From Pannonibacter phragmitetus DSM 14782 (GTDB lineage: Bacteria > Pseudomonadota > Alphaproteobacteria > Rhizobiales > Stappiaceae): a stretch of 64,000 nucleotides of DNA. The translations under genes and the position numbers were made by a program. The notes under the pieces were generated by a model. It saw only the letters and a program-made list of their open reading frames with translations, searched no databases and was not told the DNA's origin. Shown in pieces: positions 56,895 to 64,000 of the stretch (the first letter of the stretch is position 1; the number at the start of each line of letters is the position of its first letter). The stretch is from NCBI RefSeq assembly GCF_000382365.1, contig NZ_KB908218.1, positions 124,001 through 188,000 of the forward strand, read 5' to 3'.

Positions 56895-56972
56895 ACAGAT
56901 TGATTGCCGGCGCGCCGGGGGCTTTCGAGAAGCCTTCCGGCCGCCTCATGAGCAGTCCGACAGGAGTTTTTT

Positions 56973-57785
56973 ATGGAAGGGCTGATGAAGGGCAAGCGCG
57001 GGCTTGTCATGGGTGTCGCCAATGACCACTCCATTGCATGGGGCATTGCCAAGACCCTTGCCGCACATGGCGCCGAGATGGCCTTCACCTATCAGGGTGA
57101 GGCTTTCGGAAAGCGCATCAAGCCACTGGCCGAGTCCATCGGCTCCAGCATCCTGCTGCCCTGCGACGTGGAAGACATTGCTTCCGTCGACAACGTCTTT
57201 GATGTGCTGAAGGAAAAGTGGGGCAAGATCGATTTCCTCGTTCATGCCATTGCTTATGCGGACAAGACCGAGCTGCGCGGCCGCTATGCGGACACCAGCC
57301 GTGACAATTTCAGCAAGGCACTGCTGATTTCCTGCTTCTCCTTCACCGAAATCGTGAAGCGTGCAGCAGCCATCATGCCGGACGGCGGTTCCGTGGTGAC
57401 GCTGACCTATGGCGGCTCCACCCGCGTCATGCCGAACTACAACGTCATGGGCGTTGCCAAGGCGGCACTGGAATCCTCCGTGCGCTACCTGGCGATGGAC
57501 TATGGCGAGCAGGGTATTCGCATCAACGCGATTTCCGCCGGCCCCGTGCGCACGCTCGCCGGTTCGGTCATCTCGGATTCGCGCCTGATGTACAATTTCC
57601 AGAAGCGCCATTCGCCGCTGGCCCGCACCGTGACGCTGGACGAGATCGGCGGCTCGGGCCTCTATCTTCTGTCCGAACTTTCCGGCGGCGTGACCGGCGA
57701 GATCCACTTCGTCGACAGCGGCTACAACATCGTCTCCATGCCGCGTCTCGACGAGCTGAAGCGTCAGGACCGCAGCGACGACTGA
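56973..57785 (+). CDS. fabI: Enoyl-ACP reductase (NADH)
   Basis: A 270-residue short-chain dehydrogenase-fold enzyme doing the last reduction of each elongation cycle; the target of triclosan-type inhibitors. MGVANDHSIAWGIAKTLAAHG is the NADH-binding start, and the Tyr-x6-Lys catalytic pair is in PNYNVMGVAKAALE. AGGAG precedes ATG. Ends at a bidirectional terminator. Its place behind fabA-fabB and next to irr may tie membrane lipid synthesis to iron status. Confidence 0.97.
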   Translation: MEGLMKGKRGLVMGVANDHSIAWGIAKTLAAHGAEMAFTYQGEAFGKRIKPLAESIGSSILLPCDVEDIASVDNVFDVLKEKWGKIDFLVHAIAYADKTELRGRYADTSRDNFSKALLISCFSFTEIVKRAAAIMPDGGSVVTLTYGGSTRVMPNYNVMGVAKAALESSVRYLAMDYGEQGIRINAISAGPVRTLAGSVISDSRLMYNFQKRHSPLARTVTLDEIGGSGLYLLSELSGGVTGEIHFVDSGYNIVSMPRLDELKRQDRSDD

Positions 57786-57829
57786 TCGTCCTGTCACAGG
57801 ATTCACGTGAAACAGTCTCGTGAAACAGC

Positions 57830-57856
57830 AAAGGGGCCCGCGCGGCCCCTTTGTCA
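57830..57856. terminator. Bidirectional intrinsic terminator between fabI and the SH3 gene
   Basis: Perfect 9-bp stem AAAGGGGCC (57830-57838) and GGCCCCTTT (57844-57852) with loop CGCGC; T-rich ends on both strands. It lies 45 bases after fabI and 29 bases after the convergent SH3-domain gene, and can serve both. Confidence 0.8.
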
Positions 57857-57884
57857 TGTCGGCTGCTGAACGCGCTGCATCCGG

Positions 57885-58439
57885 TCAGTTGCTGATTTTC
57901 TCGTTGGGATAGACGCCGAAGAGCCGGACCTGCTCCACCCAGCCGTCATACCCACGGCCCTGAACACGGCACCAGGTGCCATTGCAGGACTTGATGTCCG
58001 TCAGCACCTTGGGCGCCAGATAGGCCCTGATGGCCGCCTCCGGACGCGGCTCCACATGCAGGGGCGTGTTCTCGCTTTGCTCCCATGGCGTCACGAGCGC
58101 CGTCCGGCGCGACGAGAGCAGGGTGTGGAACAGCCAGCCTTCCTTGCCTTCCCAATCGCGCACACGGCGCCAGTTCTCGAATTCCTGCGTGATTTCCACC
58201 GGCAGGCCGCCCTGAACATAGGTCCAGGATACCTCATGCTCGCGCGATGGGCCCATGCGCACATTTGCCCGGTCAGACTTGATGCTGACGAAACGGGGAA
58301 GCGGCAGGCCGGTAGAGCCGGTCTGGGCGGTCTGCGCCAGAACCTGCGGCGCAACGAGCACCAGCGCCGCGGCAGCGGCGGCCAGCAGCCGGAGTTTGCG
58401 GGCTATCGTGCCGGACAGGGTCTGATCAAACCGGGTCAT
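57885..58439 (-). CDS. Secreted SH3-domain protein
   Basis: A 184-residue protein with a signal peptide (ARKLRLLAAAAAALVLVAPQVLAQ, about residues 12-35) and a bacterial SH3-like domain (VSIKSDRANVRMGPSREHEVSWTYVQG), then a second SH3-like repeat with SCNGTWCRVQGRGYDGWV. Such proteins act in the periplasm, probably binding peptidoglycan. The start MTRFDQTLS follows GAGGACGG. Divergent from the hydroxyacid dehydrogenase across 269 bases. Confidence 0.88.
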   Translation of the reverse strand: MTRFDQTLSGTIARKLRLLAAAAAALVLVAPQVLAQTAQTGSTGLPLPRFVSIKSDRANVRMGPSREHEVSWTYVQGGLPVEITQEFENWRRVRDWEGKEGWLFHTLLSSRRTALVTPWEQSENTPLHVEPRPEAAIRAYLAPKVLTDIKSCNGTWCRVQGRGYDGWVEQVRLFGVYPNEKISN

Positions 58440-58708
58440 GCCGTCCTCATTCACCTCTTCTGCGTTCCCTTTAGCGAAAGCCACCCCCCGTGGCCAGATG
58501 CAGCGGTGCGGTTTTGTCCCTCAATCGCCATCTGCGGCCTTCCGCCCCCGACCAAGGTCGATACTGGCCGAAGGGCTGGTCCCCTTGTTTCTCGCAGGCC
58601 ATCTGATAAGGAAAACAGGAGCGAACCGCCATGCGGGGATACCGCACGGTGAGAACCTAGGTCCGTTAGGGTTAAAGCACCCTCAACGCAACGCAGAAGG
58701 CTAGTGGC

Positions 58709-59695
58709 ATGGGCAAGAAGAAGCCTTTGGTTGTCGTGACGCGCAAGCTTCCCGATGTGGTCGAGACGCGGATGCGAGAGCTGTTCGAAACCCGCCTCAA
58801 CGAAAGCGACCGGCCGATGACGCAGGCCGAGCTGGTGGAGGCCGTGCGGACGGCGGACGTGCTGGTACCCACCGTGACGGACCGGATTGACGCTGCCGTT
58901 CTGTCCCAGGCCGGGCCAAACCTCAAGCTCATCGCCAACTTCGGCAATGGCGTCGACAACATCGACGTGGTCAGCGCCAACAACCGCGGCATCAACGTTA
59001 CCAACACGCCGGGGGTGCTGACCGAAGACACCGCCGACATGACCATGGCGCTGATCCTCGCCGTGCCGCGCCGGATCGCGGAAGGCATGAAGGTCATGGA
59101 AAAGGGTGAATGGACCGGCTGGTCGCCCACCTGGATGATGGGCCGCCGCATCTGGGGCAAGCGCCTCGGCATCATCGGCATGGGCCGGATCGGTCAGGCC
59201 GTTGCCCGCCGCGCCAAGGCCTTCGGCATGTCGATCCACTATCACAACCGCCGCCGCCTGCATTCGGACATCGAGGATGCGCTGGAGGCGACCTACTGGG
59301 ACAGCCTCGACCAGATGCTGGCCCGGATGGACGTCGTGTCCGTCCACTGTCCGCACACCCCCGGCACCTTCCATCTGCTTTCGTCCCGCCGCCTGAAGCT
59401 GATGAAGAAGGACGCCTATGTGGTGAACACGGCCCGTGGCGAAGTGATCGACGAAACCGCGCTGATCCGCCAGCTGGAGTCAGGCGATCTGGCCGGCGCG
59501 GGCCTCGACGTGTTCGAGCACGAGCCTGCAGTGAACCCGAAGCTGGCGCAAATGCCGAACGTGCTGCTGCTGCCGCATATGGGCTCGGCCACCATCGAGG
59601 GCCGCATCGAAATGGGCGAGAAGGTCATCATCAACATCAAGACCTTCATGGACGGCCACCGCCCGCCCGACCGCGTCCTGCCCTCGATGCTCTGA
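58709..59695 (+). CDS. D-isomer-specific 2-hydroxyacid dehydrogenase
   Basis: A 328-residue NAD(P)-dependent dehydrogenase, probably a glyoxylate/hydroxypyruvate reductase (GyaR-like). The Rossmann motif is GIIGMGRIGQAVARRAKAFG; the catalytic Arg, Glu and His are in NTARGEVIDE, GLDVFEHEPAVNP and LLPHMGSATIEGR. Followed by an intrinsic terminator. No adjacent glyoxylate or serine-cycle genes allow a firmer substrate call. Confidence 0.92.
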   Translation: MGKKKPLVVVTRKLPDVVETRMRELFETRLNESDRPMTQAELVEAVRTADVLVPTVTDRIDAAVLSQAGPNLKLIANFGNGVDNIDVVSANNRGINVTNTPGVLTEDTADMTMALILAVPRRIAEGMKVMEKGEWTGWSPTWMMGRRIWGKRLGIIGMGRIGQAVARRAKAFGMSIHYHNRRRLHSDIEDALEATYWDSLDQMLARMDVVSVHCPHTPGTFHLLSSRRLKLMKKDAYVVNTARGEVIDETALIRQLESGDLAGAGLDVFEHEPAVNPKLAQMPNVLLLPHMGSATIEGRIEMGEKVIINIKTFMDGHRPPDRVLPSML

Positions 59696-59718
59696 GGAGC
59701 GGTACAGGATACGAAAAG

Positions 59719-59749
59719 AGGCCGGATAGGATGCTCTCCGGCCTTTTTG
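59719..59749 (+). terminator. Intrinsic terminator of the hydroxyacid dehydrogenase gene
   Basis: Stem AGGCCGGA (59719-59726) and TCCGGCCT (59737-59744) with a 10-base loop, followed by TTTTTGTT, 23 bases after the stop codon. Confidence 0.85.
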
Positions 59750-59806
59750 TTGGCTGTGATCCGCCACGCGGGTGCGGTGCTGAAAGGGGGCAACCGCTGC
59801 CGTATT

Positions 59807-59958
59807 CGTCATGCCATGACTTGATCATGGCATCCATTCCCTTGCCGCACACGCACAGAAAATTGAAATGCGGCGCGAAGGAAAACGTTTATTTTTCAAA
59901 GGCATGACTTGCAGTTGGCGTCACGGTATGGATGCCATGATCAAGTCATGGCATGACG
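59807..59958. repeat. REPIN-like inverted repeat (repeat D), 152 bp
   Basis: Two perfect 31-bp arms in inverted orientation (59807-59837, beginning CGTCATGCCATGACTTGATC, and 59928-59958) flank a 90-base AT-richer centre with no gene. Each arm is itself a palindrome, ATGCCATGA/TCATGGCAT around CTTGA. This REP-spacer-REP layout fits a REPIN, moved in trans by a RAYT-type transposase; no such gene is in the window. It fills the 308-base gap between the hydroxyacid dehydrogenase and dnaQ. Confidence 0.8.
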
Positions 59959-60003
59959 GAGAGAGAAGAGAGAAGCCTGCGCAAGGCACAACTCTCCAGC
60001 CCC

Positions 60004-60726
60004 TTATTCCCCCGCAGGCTCGTATTTTTTCCAGAGGGCGCTGTCCCCCATCTTGGCGATGAAAGCCGCGTGGGCGGCCTTTTCGTCCTCTGTCAGCCGT
60101 GGTGCCAGCGGCTGGGGCCGGGGGCGGGCGGGGGCTGCCACAAGCGGGCCGCCGGAGGCATCGTCAGAGCTGCCGGACTTGCGTTCCGCCTCATCCATGA
60201 GCCCCAGCGCCGTCTGGCGGCCACCCAGCAGCTCCAGATAGACTTCCGCCAGCAGCTCACTGTCGAGAAGCGCGCCGTGCTTGGTGCGGCGGGAATTGTC
60301 GATGCCGAAACGCGAGCACAGCGCATCCAGCGAATAGGGGCCGGAGGAAAATTTCCGCCGCGCCATGGCCAGCGTATCGAGCACCTGACTCTGCGGGATC
60401 GGCGGACGGCCGAGCCGCCCCAGTTCCATGTTAATGAAGCCCATGTCGAACGAGGCGTTGTGGATCACCAGTGTCGCATCGCCGACAAAGGCGAGAAAGT
60501 CATCCGCAACTTCCGCAAATTTCGGCTTGTCCGAGAGGAACTCGGTGGAGAGGCCGTGAACGGCGAAGGCACCTTCCGGCACATCCCGTTCCGGGTTGAT
60601 GTAGACGTGGAAGGTGCGGCCCGTGGCGACATGATTGATCAGTTCCACACCGCCGATTTCCACCAGCCGGTCGCCGCTGCGCGGGTCAAGGCCCGTGGTT
60701 TCGGTATCGAAGGCAATCTCGCGCAT
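60004..60726 (-). CDS. dnaQ: DNA polymerase III epsilon subunit
   Basis: A 240-residue proofreading exonuclease of the replicase. Exo I motif IAFDTETTGLDP, Exo II VIHNASFDMGFINMEL, and Exo III-epsilon with HGALLDSELLAEVYLELLGG (conserved His and Asp) are intact. The C-terminus carries a helix likely to bind the alpha subunit. It starts 132 bases after coaE; the cluster ppsR-maf-aroE-coaE-dnaQ is conserved in Hyphomicrobiales. Confidence 0.96.
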   Translation of the reverse strand: MREIAFDTETTGLDPRSGDRLVEIGGVELINHVATGRTFHVYINPERDVPEGAFAVHGLSTEFLSDKPKFAEVADDFLAFVGDATLVIHNASFDMGFINMELGRLGRPPIPQSQVLDTLAMARRKFSSGPYSLDALCSRFGIDNSRRTKHGALLDSELLAEVYLELLGGRQTALGLMDEAERKSGSSDDASGGPLVAAPARPRPQPLAPRLTEDEKAAHAAFIAKMGDSALWKKYEPAGE

Positions 60727-60858
60727 GGCTGTCTGTCATCCTGATGCACCGGCATCTGCCAGTATTCCGGGGCGAGTGTGGGAACGGACGGGGCAAGGCG
60801 CAAGGCTTTCCTAGGCTTTTCCCCGGTCGCTTGGCCGTTTGCGCCCAAGCTTTACCGG

Positions 60859-61446
60859 TCAGGCTTTTCCGGAAAGCGCGCGGATGACCGAACGGACCGC
60901 CCGTCGCGCCGGGTCCAGGCCGGAACCGGTCTCAATGATGAAATGCGCCCTTCGGCGCTTGTCCGCATCCGGCATCTGGCGGGCGAGGATGGCATCAAGC
61001 CGCTGTGCCGTCATGCCGGGGCGGGCGAGGGCCCGCTCGCGCTGAACCTCGGCGGGGGCAGACACGACAACCACCGCATCCATCCGCCGTTCGCCGCCGG
61101 TTTCGAACAGCAGCGGAATGTCCAGCACCACCATGCGGCGGCCTTCCGCCCTTGCCATGGCGAGAAAGTTCGCTTCCTCCTCATGCACCAGCGGATGGAT
61201 GATGGCTTCCAGCCTTGCGATGGCCTCCGGCTTGCCCAGCACCGCTTCGCCAAGGCGCGTGCGGTCCACCTTGCCATCCGCCGTGGTGCCGGGAAAGGCG
61301 GCCTCGATCAACGGCACGGCGCGCCCGGCGTAGAGCGCATGCACGGCGGCATCAGCGTCATGCACCGGCACGCCGGCCTCGGCGAACATCTTCGCGGTGG
61401 CCGACTTACCCATGGCGATGGACCCGGTGAGGCCGAGGCGGATCAT
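60859..61446 (-). CDS. coaE: Dephospho-CoA kinase
   Basis: A 195-residue kinase for the last step of coenzyme A synthesis. Walker A is [11 protein letters not shown] at the very N-terminus, then [14 protein letters not shown] and [15 protein letters not shown]. The start overlaps the aroE stop by ATGA; the longer upstream frame is antisense-like sequence inside aroE and is ignored. Confidence 0.96.
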   Translation of the reverse strand: MIRLGLTGSIAMGKSATAKMFAEAGVPVHDADAAVHALYAGRAVPLIEAAFPGTTADGKVDRTRLGEAVLGKPEAIARLEAIIHPLVHEEEANFLAMARAEGRRMVVLDIPLLFETGGERRMDAVVVVSAPAEVQRERALARPGMTAQRLDAILARQMPDADKRRRAHFIIETGSGLDPARRAVRSVIRALSGKA

Positions 61447-62285
61447 TCCGTGACACCCAGATCCTTGAGGATGAGGCTGCGCAGCTCCGCATCCACCTCC
61501 GGCCGGATGCCGAACCAGCGCTCGAAGCCATAGACCGCCTGATGCAGCAGCATGCCGAGGCCATCCACTGTGGGATTGCCGCGCTCGGAAGCCGCCTTCA
61601 GCAGATCCGTCTGCAGCGGCGAGTAGACCGCATCCGTCACCAGCGCCGTGCGGGGCAGGGAGGCAAGATCGATTTCCAGCGGCGGCTTGCCGGTCATGCC
61701 CAGTGATGTGGTGTTGACGAGGACAGAGGCTTGTCCAAGCACTGTCCCCAGCTTGTCCCACCCGTGAGCCACAACAGCGGATCCGAAATGATCAGCAAGA
61801 ATGCTGGCCTTTTCCTCGGTTCTGTTGACAACATGAACTTGTGTGAAGCCCCGCGACAACAGTGCCCAGATGACTGCACGCGCTGCGCCGCCCGCGCCCA
61901 GAACCACGGCGGTGCCGCCGGCCTTGTCCCAGCCCGGGGCCCACTGGTCGAGATTGCCCAGGAAGCCGAGCCCGTCGGTGTTGGCGCCCATCAGGCGGCC
62001 GTCTTCCAGCCAGAGGGTGTTGACGGCGCCCATGGCTTTGGCAGCAGGGTCCAGCCAGTCGCAAAGCCCGGCCACCAGCTCCTTGTGCGGCACGGTGACA
62101 TTGGCGCCGGTGAGGCCTGCGGCGGCAAGATCCCGGTAGAAGGCTTCAGCCCCTTCAGGCTCGACGCCCACCCGGATATACTCCCCCTCAAGCCCGTGCT
62201 TCTTCAGCCAGTAGCCGTGAACGAGGGGCGAGCGGGAATGGGTGACAGGCCAGCCGGTGATGGCGGCGCGGCGGATGGCAGTCAT
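61443..62285 (-). CDS. aroE: Shikimate dehydrogenase
   Basis: A 280-residue NADP-dependent enzyme reducing 3-dehydroshikimate. Substrate-binding [11 protein letters not shown] and catalytic Lys in NVTVPHKE, then NADP-binding [16 protein letters not shown] with VVNRTEEKA. Overlaps maf upstream and coaE downstream by 4 bases each. The stretch near 61740-61860 is slightly AT-richer than the rest. Confidence 0.96.
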   Translation of the reverse strand: MTAIRRAAITGWPVTHSRSPLVHGYWLKKHGLEGEYIRVGVEPEGAEAFYRDLAAAGLTGANVTVPHKELVAGLCDWLDPAAKAMGAVNTLWLEDGRLMGANTDGLGFLGNLDQWAPGWDKAGGTAVVLGAGGAARAVIWALLSRGFTQVHVVNRTEEKASILADHFGSAVVAHGWDKLGTVLGQASVLVNTTSLGMTGKPPLEIDLASLPRTALVTDAVYSPLQTDLLKAASERGNPTVDGLGMLLHQAVYGFERWFGIRPEVDAELRSLILKDLGVTE

Positions 62286-62875
62286 GGATGGATTTCTCCC
62301 TTCTCCCGCAGGAATCCAAGAAGGGGCAGCAGCGGCAGCCCGAGAATGGTGAAATAATCGCCCTCGATCCGCTCGAACAGGCGGATGCCAAGGCCCTCCA
62401 GCTGATAGCAGCCGACGCTCGACAGGGCCGCAGACCCGGCCATCGCCAGATAGGCATCAAGCTCCGCAGCGCTCAAGGCGCGCATCTGCAGGCGGGCGGT
62501 GGAGATATGGCTCCAGAGCACCTCGCCACCTTTCGCCACAACCACGGACGAATGCAGCTCGTGCGTCTTTCCGGCGAGCAGCGCCAGCTGGGCGCGGGCG
62601 GCGGCAAGATCAGCGGGTTTGGTGAAGCGGGTGGAGCCGAGCCCCAGCACCTGATCGGCACCGATCACCAGATCACCGGGGCGGCGCAGCGCCACATCCA
62701 GCGCCTTGGCCTTGCCAAGAACAAGGGCGATTTCCTGCGGTTCGGCACCGGCCTCCAGCAGCGGGCGCTCGATCTCGCGCTCGTCCACGCCTGCCGGATC
62801 GACGGCAAAATCAAGCCCGGCATTGCGCAGAAGTGTCGCGCGGATGCTGCTGCCGCTGGCCAGAACAAGGGTCAT
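62282..62875 (-). CDS. maf: Maf/YceF-type nucleotide pyrophosphatase
   Basis: A 197-residue house-cleaning pyrophosphatase that hydrolyses non-canonical or modified NTPs. Family blocks are LVLASGSSIRATLLRNAGL, VIGADQVLGLG (catalytic Asp) and CYQLEGLGIRLFERIEGDYFTILGLPLLPL. The start MTLVLASG is chosen; 27 upstream codons are open but not family-like. Translationally coupled to aroE. Confidence 0.94.
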   Translation of the reverse strand: MTLVLASGSSIRATLLRNAGLDFAVDPAGVDEREIERPLLEAGAEPQEIALVLGKAKALDVALRRPGDLVIGADQVLGLGSTRFTKPADLAAARAQLALLAGKTHELHSSVVVAKGGEVLWSHISTARLQMRALSAAELDAYLAMAGSAALSSVGCYQLEGLGIRLFERIEGDYFTILGLPLLPLLGFLREKGEIHP

Positions 62876-63008
62876 ATGGGGAATTCCTCCAGGCTTTCCG
62901 TCTTGATCTTGGAGTTTGTCAGGGAGAAGTGGGCACCGGTTTTCCCGAAAAGACAAACGAAAACAAAGAAACCAGCATCACTCAGGCTCGAATTGATCCT
63001 GACTGACG

Positions 63009-63857
63009 CTAGAAGCCGCCAGCTTCCCGGGCAGTCTGACGATGGCCCCGGAACAGCTCCATGATCTCGGCTGCAGTCTCTTCAATGGAGCGGCGCGTCA
63101 CATCAATCAAGGGCCAGCCCTGTTCGACGCAAAGCCGGCGGGTCGCGGCAATCTCGCGGGCAATCTCCCGCCGGTCCACATAGGTGTCACCGTAGCCATC
63201 GGCATTCAGGGACAAAACCCGGTTCTGGCGGATCTGCTGGATACGCTCCGGCGAAGCGATAAGGCCGACGACCAGCGGATAGCGGAGGCCGAGAAGCTGG
63301 TCAGGCAGGGGAATGCCGGGAACAATCGGCACGTTGGCGCATTTGATTCCACGGTTGGCGAGATAGATGCAGGTGGGTGTCTTGGAAGTGCGCGAAATGC
63401 CGACAAGGACGATATCGGCCTCTTCCAGCTTTCCGGCGATCTGCCCGTCGTCATGCATCATGGTGTAGTTCAGCGCGTCGATCCGCTTGAAATATTCCGC
63501 ATCCAGCGCGTGCTGGCCGCCAATGCGGCGGGTCAGCGGCACATTGAGATAGGCCTGGAAGACGGCAAAGACCGGGTCGAGAATGTTGACGAAAGGCACG
63601 CCGATTTCGCGGCAGAACCGTTCCAGACGGCCGGAAATCTCCGGATCGACGAGGGTGTAGAGCACGATCCCCGGCGCAGACTCGATCTGAGCCGTCACCC
63701 GGTCCAGCTGCTTGTGGCTGCGCACCAGCGGATAGAGATGCTCGATGGACTGCACATCGTCATACTGGACCGTCGCCGCCCGGGCGACTGTCATCAGCGT
63801 TTCGCCAGTCGAATCGGACACGAGATGGAGGTGAAAGTAGTGTGTCGACTTTCCCAC
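63009..63857 (-). CDS. ppsR: PPDK regulatory kinase/phosphorylase-type protein
   Basis: A 282-residue protein of the former DUF299 family, which phosphorylates and dephosphorylates pyruvate,phosphate dikinase or PEP synthase. The N-terminal [14 protein letters not shown] and the P-loop-like [18 protein letters not shown] are typical. The start codon is GTG at 63857, preceded by a weak AGG. In related genomes hemE lies upstream; here only 143 non-coding bases remain before the window ends. Confidence 0.95.
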   Translation of the reverse strand: MGKSTHYFHLHLVSDSTGETLMTVARAATVQYDDVQSIEHLYPLVRSHKQLDRVTAQIESAPGIVLYTLVDPEISGRLERFCREIGVPFVNILDPVFAVFQAYLNVPLTRRIGGQHALDAEYFKRIDALNYTMMHDDGQIAGKLEEADIVLVGISRTSKTPTCIYLANRGIKCANVPIVPGIPLPDQLLGLRYPLVVGLIASPERIQQIRQNRVLSLNADGYGDTYVDRREIAREIAATRRLCVEQGWPLIDVTRRSIEETAAEIMELFRGHRQTAREAGGF

Positions 63858-64000
63858 AACAAAACCTCACCGCTGTTGACGGGCGGGGACAAGTCACCCT
63901 TGTGGCCCCTGGAAGCCAAAACTTATGCCCGCTGGCTCTATCTTCTTAACAGAGCGTAAATTTCCGGCAACCGGCGCCGAAACGGTTTCCCGCACATGTG

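Noticed and set aside
1-64000. CRISPR arrays, tRNA or rRNA genes, riboswitches, transposases, prophage or toxin-antitoxin genes.
   Set aside because: I looked through the intergenic regions and proteins and saw none that could be supported; a covariance-model search was not possible here.

Overview
The window is a gene-dense, GC-rich stretch of an alphaproteobacterial chromosome. Gene content and order point to the order Hyphomicrobiales (Rhizobiales): trpF/trpB/trpA near accD and folC, irr next to fabA-fabB-fabI, mltA-Smr-XRE behind a Tim44-domain gene, dnaQ-coaE-aroE-maf-ppsR, and an AccD without its zinc-ribbon cysteines. A Stappiaceae-like member is a guess from overall impression, not from a search. 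I see no rRNA, tRNA, CRISPR array, prophage or insertion-sequence transposase; the non-coding interest lies in small palindromic repeats and in promoter/operator sequences.

Layout. 1-4900: rpsT, an enoyl-CoA hydratase and mutM on the minus strand, then ubiE-ubiB on the plus strand. 4900-9720: a long perfect hairpin, then polA, a membrane acyltransferase and fxsA (minus). 9997-19978: plus-strand run of Tim44-domain protein, mltA, Smr protein, XRE regulator, glnD, murJ, trpS, ybaB, a paired inverted repeat and recR. 19992-22671: a SAM methyltransferase (minus), an EI24/CysZ-like membrane protein and glsA. 22829-27336: succinate dehydrogenase operon with a clear promoter, a palindrome just behind it, and an FkbM-type methyltransferase gene between sdhA and sdhB. 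27455-32390: gshB, whose 3' end runs antisense into a Tat-exported cyclase gene, then comM, an AraC regulator and a cupin protein. 32453-41132: a repeat element, folC, accD, trpA (minus), a small 55-codon gene on the opposite strand plus a second copy of the repeat, then trpB, trpF and maeB (minus).

41277-52718: mutS, then a probable catabolic module: a LysR regulator divergent from a family III CoA-transferase, an HMG-CoA-lyase-family enzyme and a complete three-gene TRAP transporter. After it come an MFS transporter, a DUF2799 lipoprotein and a DUF2244 membrane protein. 52741-58439: nth, a GNAT acetyltransferase, irr, the unsaturated fatty acid genes fabA-fabB-fabI, and an SH3-domain secreted protein. 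58709-64000: a D-2-hydroxyacid dehydrogenase, a REPIN-like inverted repeat, then dnaQ, coaE, aroE, maf and ppsR, all minus strand.

How the genes fit together. Most are housekeeping: DNA repair and replication (mutM, polA, recR, mutS, nth, dnaQ), ubiquinone biosynthesis and respiration (ubiE, ubiB, sdhCDAB), cell wall (mltA, murJ), fatty acid synthesis (accD, fabA/B/I), tryptophan synthesis (trpF/B/A) and nitrogen signalling (glnD, glsA). The points most worth a second look are the LysR/CoA-transferase/lyase/TRAP module, which looks like an import-activate-cleave pathway for a branched hydroxy-dicarboxylate; the small regulated gene between trpB and trpA; a TrpA with Glu at the usual catalytic Asp60 position; the methyltransferase inside the sdh operon; and four repeat families, one showing compensatory stem changes.
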